Below are positions 1 to 6,825 of a DNA stretch of 10,665 bases, piece after piece. The DNA lies in contig PKQU01000052.1 of assembly GCA_017577925.1 (NCBI GenBank), positions 1-10,665 on the forward strand, read 5' to 3'. This DNA is from Bacillota bacterium. Lineage in GTDB: Bacteria; Bacillota; Bacilli; Calditerricolales; Calditerricolaceae. The translations under genes were made by a program, and so were the position numbers. The first letter of the stretch is position 1. Each line of letters opens with the position of its first letter. The notes beneath the pieces are model-generated. The model was not told the DNA's origin. It ran no database searches and saw only the letters and a list, made by a program, of their open reading frames with translations.

Positions 1-44
1 CATCCACAGTTATTGACTTAGAGCCCACTTTCCGCCGCCGTTTT

Positions 45-152
45 TCACGAACGGACGTCACGCCGCTTCCAGGCAATCGACAGGCACAACGCCAGACCGC
101 CCCACAGCACGACCGCACCGAACAGCAACATGGCCACAGCAAGACCGGACAT
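45..152 (-). CDS. metS: MetS-like small subunit of an NSS-family amino-acid importer (35 aa)
   Basis: This 35-residue protein is mostly one hydrophobic helix (about residues 3-27) containing an LWGGLAL motif, followed by the basic tail KRRDVRS. That is the pattern of the MetS / MaAIMP small-subunit family, known from Corynebacterium MetPS as a microprotein required with its NSS partner for methionine and alanine uptake. The ATG lies 3 bp past the stop codon of the NSS transporter gene, and an AGGAGGGG ribosome binding site sits inside the last codons of that gene, so the two are almost surely co-translated. The positive residues after the helix suggest a cytoplasmic C-terminus. It is shorter than Corynebacterium MetS but normal for the wider family. 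Family membership rests on the WGGL motif, the size and the adjacency. The substrate is inferred. No terminator is visible in the 44 bases after its stop. Confidence 0.85.
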   Translation of the reverse strand: MSGLAVAMLLFGAVVLWGGLALCLSIAWKRRDVRS

Positions 153-155
153 CGT

Positions 156-1664
156 TCACATCCCCTCCTGTTTGCCGTGCGACACCGGTTTCAGGTTTCG
201 AGCGTCTGACAGGTGGAACGCCACGGACACGATGAGGGCCGCCGCGGCCACACCCGCCCCGAGCGTGAGGAGCGCCCACAGCGGGTACCCCTCGTACGGC
301 TCGCGAAACTCTTTTACCAGGTTCAGAAGGGTCATGGCCCCAAGGACGATCGGGGTGACGTAACGCACGCAGAAGTCCCACCACGAGCCAATGGCGAAGT
401 CGGACATGGTGTTGGTGTAGGCCCGCGCCTCGGCCGTCTTCTTCACCACCCACCCGACGAGGATCACTTCCAGCAAGCCGACGAGCAGGCCGCCAAACGC
501 GTTGATGAAGTGGTCGACGATGTCGAGGTAGTACAGCCCGCCGCCCGTCGTGTAGACCAGGCTGCCCACGAAGGCGGCACCGCACACGATGGAAGCCGCC
601 TTCTGCCGCGACCAGGAGAACTTCTCCATCACCGCGGCGATGGACACCTCGACAAGCGAGATGGCCGAGGTCAGCCCGGCAAGGACGAGGGCGCCGAAGA
701 ACAGGACACCGAACAGCTCGTTGAGCGCCGGCAACTCGCTGATGATCTTCGGGAAGACCACGAAGGCCAGACCCGGGCCCGCGCTGGCCACATCCTTCAC
801 GTCGGCGCCTTGCACATGCGCCAAAAAGCCGATGGCGCCGAAGACGCCCAGGGCGGCGAAGAACTCAAAGCCGCTGTTGGCCAGGCCGGTGATGAAGGCG
901 CTGTTGTTGATGTCGGCGCGCTTCGGCAGGTAGCTGGCGTAGGTGATCATGACGCCAAAGGCAATGCTTAGGCTGAAGAACACCTGGCTGTACGCGGCAA
1001 TCCACACCTGCGGATTGGCGAGCGTGCTGAAATCGGGCGTGAGCAGGTGGTTCAGGCCGTCCATCGCGCCGGGCAGGGTCACGCCACGGAACACGACAAT
1101 GGCAATCATGACGAGGAGCAACGGGATCATGACCTTGTTGGCTCGCTCAATGCCCTTGCGCACACCGCGGTAGACGTAGAAGAACACGATCGCCCACACG
1201 ATCACCACGGGCAGCACAATGTGCCACTGCAGGCCGCCGACAACGCTCGGGCTGTCCGTCAACTTCAAGAAGTTTCCAAACAGGAACGCTTTCGTGTCGT
1301 CGCCCCACTGCAGGCCAAAGGAAAAGTACATGTAGCTGAGCGCCCAGGCTAGCACAACCGCGTAATACGTGACGATGACAAAGCAAACCATCGCCGGCCA
1401 CCAGCCGAGCCACGACCATCCGCGGGCCAAGTCGCGCAGCGCGTAGGGCGCCGCCTTTCTGTACCGGTGGCCGATCCAAAACTCCAGAAGCAAGATCGGG
1501 ATCCCCGCCGTGAAAAGGGCAAAGAAGTACGGGATCAGGAACGAGCCGCCGCCGTTTTCATACAACACGTAAGGATAACGCCAGATGTTGCCCAAACCGA
1601 TGGCGGACCCGATGGCCGCGAGCACGAAACCCGCTCGCGTCCCCCATTGTTCACGCGTGGACAT
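156..1664 (-). CDS. Sodium-dependent transporter, NSS/SNF family (MetP-like)
   Basis: This is an integral membrane symporter of the neurotransmitter:sodium symporter family, with about 11-12 hydrophobic helices in 502 residues, the normal length for bacterial members. The N-terminus carries the family signature: REQW just before helix 1 (inner-gate Arg and Trp), then GSAIGLGNIWRYPY, the unwound helix-1 segment whose Ala and Asn ligate sodium and whose Arg forms the outer gate in LeuT, then ENGGGSFLIPY. A TYYAVVLAW segment (about residue 100) matches helix 3 with its Tyr pair. Two ATGs exist. The one at 1664 lies 7 nt after an AGGGGGG ribosome binding site and is preferred, while the one at 1670 (two residues longer) is too close to it. 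The MetS-like gene following directly suggests a MetP-type importer of methionine, alanine or similar amino acids. The family is certain and the substrate is inferred. Confidence 0.93.
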   Translation of the reverse strand: MSTREQWGTRAGFVLAAIGSAIGLGNIWRYPYVLYENGGGSFLIPYFFALFTAGIPILLLEFWIGHRYRKAAPYALRDLARGWSWLGWWPAMVCFVIVTYYAVVLAWALSYMYFSFGLQWGDDTKAFLFGNFLKLTDSPSVVGGLQWHIVLPVVIVWAIVFFYVYRGVRKGIERANKVMIPLLLVMIAIVVFRGVTLPGAMDGLNHLLTPDFSTLANPQVWIAAYSQVFFSLSIAFGVMITYASYLPKRADINNSAFITGLANSGFEFFAALGVFGAIGFLAHVQGADVKDVASAGPGLAFVVFPKIISELPALNELFGVLFFGALVLAGLTSAISLVEVSIAAVMEKFSWSRQKAASIVCGAAFVGSLVYTTGGGLYYLDIVDHFINAFGGLLVGLLEVILVGWVVKKTAEARAYTNTMSDFAIGSWWDFCVRYVTPIVLGAMTLLNLVKEFREPYEGYPLWALLTLGAGVAAAALIVSVAFHLSDARNLKPVSHGKQEGM

Positions 1665-1718
1665 GGACATTCCCCCCTGTCATGTGGTATGGATGAAAAA
1701 AATCATGCCAGCAAGTAA

Positions 1719-1747
1719 AGTATCAGAGAAATCGATGGAATTGTCAA
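1719..1747 (-). promoter_or_regulatory. Sigma-A-type promoter for the NSS transporter / metS operon
   Basis: Reading on the minus strand, a perfect TTGACA -35 (1747-1742) is followed after 17 bp by GATACT (1724-1719), a 4-of-6 match to the -10 consensus. The surrounding DNA is AT-rich, unlike the coding regions. The expected start would leave a leader of roughly 45 bases before the preferred ATG at 1664. This short leader leaves no room for a SAM or T-box riboswitch downstream of the promoter. Confidence 0.6.
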
Positions 1748-1859
1748 TATACTCTCTATAGGAAATCACTATGCATTATTCGGAAGATTATGCCAACGGA
1801 AGACGCTTTCAAGGATAGAGGGACTCGTGCGCCTCCCACTTCGCCCCCCTGAACAGAAC

Positions 1860-1890
1860 AAAAAAAACACGCCCCCTTCTCGGGGACGCG
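1860..1890 (-). terminator. Rho-independent terminator after the DUF1002 gene
   Basis: On the minus strand CGCGTCCCC and GGGGGCGTG pair into a 9-bp stem (two G-U pairs) around a GAGAA loop, followed at once by eight T residues. It begins two bases after the stop codon of the DUF1002 gene. It separates that gene from the NSS operon lying downstream on the same strand. Confidence 0.9.
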
Positions 1891-1892
1891 CG

Positions 1893-2795
1893 TCAGCCGA
1901 ACAGGCGCACCACGGCATCAAAGAGCGTGACGAGAAAATCGAGAAACGCCCGCAGCACGCTGCGCGTTTCTTCGGAATTGAGGATCTGGTCCAGATTGTC
2001 CCGCACCAGCGCGACTTGGTCGCGCACACTGGACCAGTCGATCGGCAGGTTGGCAATGCGCTGCAGGAGCTGGGTCAGCTGCGCCACGTCCTGATCCGAC
2101 AGCTGAATGTTGAGGTCGCCGGCGACATTGATGATCAACTGGCGCAGCGCCTCGTTTGAAAGGTCACCGCCCTGTTTGGCCAGCTCCTCCTTCAGCCGGA
2201 GCATCAGCTCGGCCGCTTTGTCGGGGTTCCCGATCTTCTCGCCAAGCTGGGCCGTGCGCACCATCTCCTCGTTGGCCACCTGCTTTTGCTCTTCGCTGAT
2301 AGAGGTGTTGGTCGCCTGCTCAAAGGCCTTGATCACGCCCGTCAAGGCGGCCGTCCCCGATACCGGCATCGGCGCCGTCACGTACACCGAGGCATCCTTT
2401 ACCCCTGCCGTCAGCAACGCGTTGACGTACATCGACTCGGAGACCCACGTGATGTTGTGCGTCTCCACGTTCACGCCCGAACCTGGCTGTTCCAGGGTAA
2501 TCTTGGCCGAGGAGATCGCCCGACGCCCAATGGCGCTCTTCGGCAGGACATTGCCCAGGTAGCGGTGTTCCTCGTCGTTGGTCACCTCGACGATGGTCAC
2601 CGCGTTCGGGTCGACCCCCATCTCCTGGAGCACCGCCTGCCGCTGCGACGGGGTCAGGTCTTTACCCAGCGTCACCACCGTTTCGCCAACCGTTGCATCG
2701 GCGAAAACGGGTTGCAACGAGGTGACAAGGAGCGCCAGGATAAACAGACCGATCAGGACCACACGCCAAGCCTTGCCCTTCGGACGTATCACCAC
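1893..2795 (-). CDS. Exported DUF1002 domain protein (YpuA-like)
   Basis: This 300-residue protein has a typical secretion signal: basic residues RPKGKAWR, a hydrophobic core to about residue 26, and a likely cleavage after VFA (residue 32). The mature part opens with VTLGKDLTPSQRQAVLQEMGV, the hallmark start of DUF1002 proteins such as Bacillus YpuA, whose function is not established. The middle contains a predicted beta-rich stretch (about 90-150, including VYVTAPMPVSGTAALTGVIKAFE) and the last 150 residues are predicted helical. The end, FLDFLVTLFDAVVRLFG, is an amphipathic helix. Translation begins at GTG, which lies 8 nt after a perfect AAGGAGG. An ATG seven bases upstream is out of frame. 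The gene stands alone, with a terminator after it and the lut terminator before it. The family assignment is firm and the role unknown. A cell-surface or envelope role is only inferred from the signal peptide. Confidence 0.88.
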   Translation of the reverse strand: MVIRPKGKAWRVVLIGLFILALLVTSLQPVFADATVGETVVTLGKDLTPSQRQAVLQEMGVDPNAVTIVEVTNDEEHRYLGNVLPKSAIGRRAISSAKITLEQPGSGVNVETHNITWVSESMYVNALLTAGVKDASVYVTAPMPVSGTAALTGVIKAFEQATNTSISEEQKQVANEEMVRTAQLGEKIGNPDKAAELMLRLKEELAKQGGDLSNEALRQLIINVAGDLNIQLSDQDVAQLTQLLQRIANLPIDWSSVRDQVALVRDNLDQILNSEETRSVLRAFLDFLVTLFDAVVRLFG

Positions 2796-2890
2796 AGCGC
2801 ATCCCTCCTTGCCCGACTCGACAGGGCTTGTTCGCAGGCCTTCTCTTTATACATAATCACACATCTACAGGAAAAGACCAGCTTGTTTAC

Positions 2891-2928
2891 AAAAAGGTTA
2901 AACCCTCCCCGTTTCCTCGGGGAGGGTT
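2891..2928 (-). terminator. Rho-independent terminator closing the lactate operon
   Basis: A perfect 11-bp inverted repeat, AACCCTCCCCG / CGGGGAGGGTT, encloses a 6-base loop 9 bases past the lutC stop codon. On the minus strand a T5 run follows, offset by five bases (TAACC) from the stem, so the U-tract is weaker than ideal. On the plus strand there is no T run, so it should act in the minus direction only. It marks the 3' end of the lctP-lutR-lutABC transcript. Confidence 0.8.
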
Positions 2929-2936
2929 GCCCTGCA

Positions 2937-3653
2937 CTACCGCGCGCGCGATGAGCCCAACGCCCCGACCACCACGGCGTACACCGCGCCGGGTCCGTGC
3001 ACGCCGACGGACAAGTCCATCTCGATGTCGGCACTACGGCTCGGACCGGTAACGAGGTTGACGCACGCGGGCAGGTCGCCGCCGCGGGCCCGCCGGCCAA
3101 TGGCGCGCAGGGCATCGGTCAGCGTGCCGACGATGCGCTCCTCGTCGACCAACACCAACAGAACGGGTGGCAGCAGGCTGACGCTCCGGCCCTGCCCGCC
3201 CCGCGCCGGCAGCACCACGCTCCCGGTCTGGGCCACGGCCATCTCCGCCACCACGACGCCCAGCTCGCACGCCTCGGCAAAAACCGTGCCGCCGTCGGGC
3301 CAGCGCCGCACGGTGACGCCGGAGGCGCACAGCGCCGCCTCAACCCGTTCCAGCGCCGGATGGGCCGCATCCCACAACACCGCTTGCCGAACCCCATGGC
3401 GGCGGACGATGGCGCGCACCGCATCGTCGAGTTCCGACAGGTCGGCCGCGCGCTGCGGGCGCCCCTTCAGGGCTTCCAGGGCCCGGCAAAAAGCCGCGGC
3501 GCGCGCCGCCGGTGTGGTGAGCTGCTCCTCCGCCTGCGAGGGAAGCGGTCCAAAATCGGGGCGCATCACCCGCCGCCCCCGCGGCTTGCCCAGCCGCGCA
3601 GCCACGCGGTTCAGGAACGCTTCCCGCCGCGCATCACGCACTCCGTTCGCCAT
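2937..3653 (-). CDS. lutC: L-lactate utilisation protein LutC (LUD domain)
   Basis: LutC is the third subunit of the LutABC complex, which oxidises L-lactate to pyruvate in the cytoplasm or at the inner membrane face. Its exact part in the reaction is not settled. The 238-residue product is one LUD domain. Residues 140-170 hold VAQTGSVVLPARGGQGRSVSLLPPVLLVLV and residues 200-220 hold VTGPSRSADIEMDLSVGVHGP, both hallmark LutC stretches. The ATG at 3653 is preferred because it follows a GGGGAGGAG ribosome binding site and gives the usual family length (Bacillus LutC is about 240 residues). The frame stays open farther upstream, but that extra part is a low-complexity Arg/Gly-rich shadow of lutB. 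The gene overlaps the end of lutB by 20 bases, indicating translational coupling, and a terminator follows its TAG stop. Confidence 0.92.
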   Translation of the reverse strand: MANGVRDARREAFLNRVAARLGKPRGRRVMRPDFGPLPSQAEEQLTTPAARAAAFCRALEALKGRPQRAADLSELDDAVRAIVRRHGVRQAVLWDAAHPALERVEAALCASGVTVRRWPDGGTVFAEACELGVVVAEMAVAQTGSVVLPARGGQGRSVSLLPPVLLVLVDEERIVGTLTDALRAIGRRARGGDLPACVNLVTGPSRSADIEMDLSVGVHGPGAVYAVVVGALGSSRAR

Positions 3654-5106
3654 CGCGCTCCTCCCCTTTCGTGCGGCCATTGGACCCCTGCGCTTCCCTC
3701 CGGCCCTCCGTTTCCCACCAGTCGAGGAAGGACTGGCGCGCCGGAAGCGGCAGGTCGCGCACCGCCGTCCAGCCCTTGAGCGGTCCGACGGCAAGGCGCA
3801 CCTTGCCCTCCCGGTCGGCCAGCGGGGCCAAAACCCGGCGCGCCCACCGTACTGCTCGCCGGTAGAAGGCCGGGTGGGTGGCCGCCCACCGGTAGAGGCG
3901 AAAGGCCCAGCGCTCCGCCCACGGGCGCATGCCCCGGGAGGCCTGTTCGGTGCGGTGCTCGATCAGGAGCTCATGGAGCGGGATGCGCACCGGACAGGCC
4001 TCGCTGCAGGCGGCGCACAAGCTGGAGGCGTGGGGAAGCTCCTGCCACTCCTCCATCCCGCCGAGGAGCGGTGTCAGCACCTTGCCGATGGGGCCGCAGT
4101 AGACACTGCCGTAGGCGTGCCCGCCGATGTGCCGATAGACGGGACACACGTTGAGGCATGCCCCACAGCGGATGCAATGGAGCACGTCCTGGTAGGCGGT
4201 GCCGAGGATGTCCAGACGGCCGTTGTCGACGATGACGAGGTGAAACTCCTCGGGCCCGTCGGCATCCCCCGGGCGGCGGGGGCCGGAAACGGCCGTCACA
4301 TAGCTCGTGATCTTCTGTCCGGTCGCCGCCCGCGGCAGGAGGTGGAGCATCACGTCGAGGTCGTCCCACGTCGGCACCAGGCGCTCTGCGCCCATGATGG
4401 CAATGTGCACGCGCGGCAGCGTCGTCGTCAGGCGGGCATTGCCCTCGTTGCTCACCAGCACGACCGTGCCCGTCTCGGCCACTGCGAAATTGCAGCCGGT
4501 AATGCCGATGTCAGCCTCGAGAAACGCGCGCCGGAGCTGGCGCCGGGCGAACCGGGTGAGGGATGGGGTGTCGTCGGGAACCGGCTCGCCGGCCACCCGG
4601 GAAAACAGCTCGGCAATCTGCCGCCGGTTTTTGTGGATCGACGGGGCGATGATGTGCGACGGGGGCTCGCCGGCCAGCTGGATGATGTATTCCCCGAGAT
4701 CCGACTCGACCACCTCAACCCCCAATGCCTCAAGGGCGCGGTTGAGGTGCAGTTCCTCGGAGACCATCGACTTCGACTTCACCACGCGGCGCGCACCCTT
4801 TTCCCGCGCCACCTGCACGATGTACTCGACGGCCTCCCGTTCCGTGGCGCAGAACACCACCGTGCCGCCGTTCTTCTCCACGTTGTCCGCCAACTGCTCC
4901 AGGTAATAATCCAGGTTCTCGATCGTGTGGCGGCGGATCGCCTCGCCCAAGCGCCGCCACGCCTCCCAGTGGCCCAGCTCCGCTTCGGCGTTCCGCTTGC
5001 CGGAACGGAACCGCTCCTGGGCCTTCCGCACCGCCGCCCGCAATGTGGAATCGGCAAGGGCCTGCCGGGCACGTCGGACAAAAGATCGCTCCGCACTTGT
5101 CCGCAT
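3634..5106 (-). CDS. lutB: Iron-sulfur L-lactate oxidation protein LutB (LUD plus two cluster motifs)
   Basis: LutB is the large iron-sulfur subunit of the LutABC L-lactate oxidation complex. The 490-residue product has a LUD domain (about 60-300), including KSKSMVSEELHLN and AVAETGTVVLVSNEGNARLTTTLP. A ferredoxin-like region follows with CIRCGACLNVCPVY (Cys 311, 314, 317, 321) and CAACSEACPVRIPL (Cys 364, 367, 371). The C-terminal part (about 385-470) is the Arg/Trp-rich DUF3390-type tail typical of LutB/YkgF. The second motif has one Cys fewer than a classical CxxCxxCxxxCP, which I believe is usual for the family. A further Cys at 337 (VYCGPIG) lies nearby. The ATG at 5106 was chosen because it starts one base after the lutA stop codon and follows a GGGAGGGAG ribosome binding site. 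An in-frame ATG at 5124 would translate that site as GGGS. Confidence 0.95.
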   Translation of the reverse strand: MRTSAERSFVRRARQALADSTLRAAVRKAQERFRSGKRNAEAELGHWEAWRRLGEAIRRHTIENLDYYLEQLADNVEKNGGTVVFCATEREAVEYIVQVAREKGARRVVKSKSMVSEELHLNRALEALGVEVVESDLGEYIIQLAGEPPSHIIAPSIHKNRRQIAELFSRVAGEPVPDDTPSLTRFARRQLRRAFLEADIGITGCNFAVAETGTVVLVSNEGNARLTTTLPRVHIAIMGAERLVPTWDDLDVMLHLLPRAATGQKITSYVTAVSGPRRPGDADGPEEFHLVIVDNGRLDILGTAYQDVLHCIRCGACLNVCPVYRHIGGHAYGSVYCGPIGKVLTPLLGGMEEWQELPHASSLCAACSEACPVRIPLHELLIEHRTEQASRGMRPWAERWAFRLYRWAATHPAFYRRAVRWARRVLAPLADREGKVRLAVGPLKGWTAVRDLPLPARQSFLDWWETEGRREAQGSNGRTKGEERDGERSA

Positions 5107-5107
5107 C

Positions 5108-5833
5108 CTACTCCCTCCCCCCATCGAGAACCTGGGCCACGTGCAGCACGCGCAGCCGCTTCCCCCTTCGGCTCAGGCGCCCGCCCAGGTGCCACAGGCA
5201 GCCCATGTCTGAGCCGATCAGCACCTCGGCGTCCGTCTCCTCGATGTGGTCGATCTTCTCGTCGGCCATGGCCGCGGAAATGTCGGCCATTTTCACAGCA
5301 AAGGTACCGCCAAACCCGCAGCAGTCTTCGCGGTTGGGCAGCGGACACAACTCGAGGCCCTCGACCCTCTTGAGCAGAGTCAAGGGTTCCTCCTGTACCC
5401 CCAGCCCTCGCGTCATGTGACAGGACGTGTGGACCGTCGCCCGGGCCGGAAACGTGACCCCGGGGTCTTCCACGCCCAAGACGTTCACGATAAATTCGGA
5501 AAATTCATAGGTCTTGGCGGCCAGCGCCTCGGCCCGCGGGTGCCACTCGGGATCATCGGCAAACAGCCGGGGGTATTCGCAACGGATCATCGCCGCGCAC
5601 GACCCCGACGGCGTCACCACGTAGGTGCTGCCTTCTAAGGCGCGGATCAGCTGCTTGGCCACCTCCCGCGCCTCGGCACGGTAGCCGCTGTTGTAAGCCG
5701 GCTGGCCGCAACAGGTTTGGGTTCGCGGGACCTCCACTTCCACCCCGTAGCGCCGCAAGACCCGGACTACGCTCTTGGCCACGTCCGGAAAAAAGACATC
5801 AACCAAACAGGTGACAAACAGCGCGACCCGCAT
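5108..5833 (-). CDS. lutA: L-lactate oxidation iron-sulfur subunit LutA (CCG domains)
   Basis: LutA is the third component of the L-lactate dehydrogenase complex, related to GlcF and heterodisulfide-reductase subunit B. Its 241 residues contain two cysteine-rich CCG domains. The first has Cys9, the TCCGQPAYNSG motif (Cys 41-42) and SGSCAAMIRCEYP (Cys 79 and 85). The second has TSCHMTRGLG (Cys 138), DCCGFGGTFAVK (Cys 171-172) and SDMGCLWHLGG (Cys 212). The CCG pairs are expected to bind a cubane-type or non-cubane Fe-S cluster. Length and motifs match Bacillus LutA (about 238 residues). The ATG is 8 nt after a perfect AAGGAGG. lutB begins one base after its stop. lutR lies 121 bases upstream with no clear promoter or terminator between, so lutA is probably read from the lctP promoter. 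Confidence 0.95.
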   Translation of the reverse strand: MRVALFVTCLVDVFFPDVAKSVVRVLRRYGVEVEVPRTQTCCGQPAYNSGYRAEAREVAKQLIRALEGSTYVVTPSGSCAAMIRCEYPRLFADDPEWHPRAEALAAKTYEFSEFIVNVLGVEDPGVTFPARATVHTSCHMTRGLGVQEEPLTLLKRVEGLELCPLPNREDCCGFGGTFAVKMADISAAMADEKIDHIEETDAEVLIGSDMGCLWHLGGRLSRRGKRLRVLHVAQVLDGGRE

Positions 5834-5874
5834 CGTCTTTTCCTCCTTGCTGGACGTCGGCCTTTCCTCACGTC

Positions 5875-5892
5875 GGGCAGCTTCGGCTGCCC
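5875..5892 (-). other. Hairpin in the lutR-lutA intergenic leader
   Basis: The 121-base gap between lutR and lutA contains a perfect 7-bp inverted repeat, GGGCAGC / GCTGCCC, around a 4-base loop (CGAA on the transcribed minus strand). No T run follows on either strand, so it is not an intrinsic terminator. About 15 bases farther upstream in the transcript there is a second small perfect palindrome, GAACCGGTTC (5907-5916). Such structures can stabilise or define processing ends of a polycistronic message, but that role here is only a guess. Confidence 0.4.
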
Positions 5893-5954
5893 CGCTCCCC
5901 TCCCTTGAACCGGTTCGGGCCTGCTGTACGGTTCGCCCCCGGCCTTCGCCCGGC

Positions 5955-6704
5955 CTACTCGTCGTCCTCCGCCTCGGCAGCCTGGTTCAGCACTTCCTCC
6001 ACCTTCACCAGGTGGGCGAGCATGCGCTGCTGGGCCAACGGCGCATCTTGCGCACGGATGGCTTCGTAGATGCGCACGTGCTCGCGGTATAGGCGCTCCG
6101 CTGTCGCCTCCTCGGTATACAGCCACAGGCGGCGGCTTTCGCGCATCGTCTCTTGCATCGTGTCGGCAATGGTGTTCATCAGCTTGATGAGGATGCGGTT
6201 TTTCGTCGCCCGGGCGACGGCCAGGTGAAACCGGACATCGGCCCGCTCTCCGAGCTCTTCGCAGGACCCCAGGCTCGCCTCCATCTCCCGCAGCGCCTCT
6301 TCCATGTGGGCCAGATCTTCCTCGGTGCGCCGCGTGGCGGCCAGACCCGCCGCCCCCACTTCCAGGATCTTGCGAACCTCCAGGAACGCGCAGATATCCT
6401 CGCGGTTCATCAGGACGGCAGCGGCAATGGGCTGGACCAGTGCGGAGGGGTCGTAGTTGCGCACGAAGGTCCCTTCCCCCTGGCGCATCTCGACGAGCCC
6501 CATGGCCTGGAGCGCGCTCAGCGCCTCCCGCACCGCCGAACGGCCCACATTGAACGCTTCCGCCAGCTCCTTCACCGATGCAAGCCGATCGCCAGGTTTC
6601 AGCTCGCCCTCGCGAATCATTCGCTTGAGCTCCTCGGCCACCTCTTCATACAGCTTCTTCGTTCGGATCGGACGGATGTTCAAGGAGGTCGTCACCTCAA
6701 CCAT
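5955..6704 (-). CDS. lutR: FadR/GntR-family transcriptional regulator of lactate genes (LutR/LldR-type)
   Basis: This 249-residue DNA-binding protein has an N-terminal GntR winged helix-turn-helix (about 13-83), with LYEEVAEELKRMIREGELKPGDRL, VGRSAVREALSALQAMGLVEMRQGEGTFV. A C-terminal all-helical FCD ligand domain (about 100-240) follows. The expected FCD metal-ligand set is visible as Asp156 and His160 (DVRFH), His209 (REHV) and His231 (LAHL), so a carboxylate effector bound through a metal is plausible. Members next to lactate genes (LldR, LutR) repress them until lactate binds. The ATG is about 10 nt after a GGAGG site. It sits between the permease and lutA on the same strand, so it is probably co-transcribed and self-regulated. 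Candidate operators are the 13-bp boxes at 8581 and 8659. The ligand is inferred. Confidence 0.9.
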   Translation of the reverse strand: MVEVTTSLNIRPIRTKKLYEEVAEELKRMIREGELKPGDRLASVKELAEAFNVGRSAVREALSALQAMGLVEMRQGEGTFVRNYDPSALVQPIAAAVLMNREDICAFLEVRKILEVGAAGLAATRRTEEDLAHMEEALREMEASLGSCEELGERADVRFHLAVARATKNRILIKLMNTIADTMQETMRESRRLWLYTEEATAERLYREHVRIYEAIRAQDAPLAQQRMLAHLVKVEEVLNQAAEAEDDE

Positions 6705-6825
6705 CGTGGTTGTGCCTCCATTGTAGCGAACCTGTCACGATGCGAACAACCGCAACCGACCCCCATGCACCGGGAAGCACCGTCCCGCGTGCGAGGATCA
6801 CGGCCATCCCGCACCAACCGCCTCG

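Noticed and set aside
1..44. A terminator after the MetS-like gene
   Set aside because: No convincing stem with a T run is visible in the 44 bases available. It may lie outside the window.
1671..1892. A SAM (S-box) or T-box riboswitch before the presumed methionine-type transporter
   Set aside because: The leader after the promoter is only about 45 bases, with no S-box core or specifier stem plus terminator recognisable. The only hairpin nearby is the terminator of the upstream gene.
2846..2851. A TATAAA hexamer on the minus strand as the -10 of the DUF1002 gene promoter
   Set aside because: No acceptable -35 hexamer lies 16-18 bp upstream, so the promoter cannot be supported by sequence alone. 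The AT-rich stretch around it remains the likeliest place for one.
3654..3794. A longer LutC start, about 47 residues upstream
   Set aside because: The extra residues overlap lutB deeply, are low-complexity Arg/Gly-rich, and would make LutC longer than its family. The ATG at 3653 has a good ribosome binding site.
3025..5373. A very long plus-strand open frame (about 780 codons) antisense to lutC, lutB and lutA
   Set aside because: Its translation is Arg/Ala/Ser/Pro-rich low complexity with no family motif or ribosome binding site. It is the antisense shadow of GC-rich genes that show full Lut motifs on the other strand.
6705..6825. A terminator between lctP and lutR
   Set aside because: The best inverted repeat (CGGGA / TCCCG) is only 5 bp with no T run on the minus strand, so read-through into lutR is more likely.
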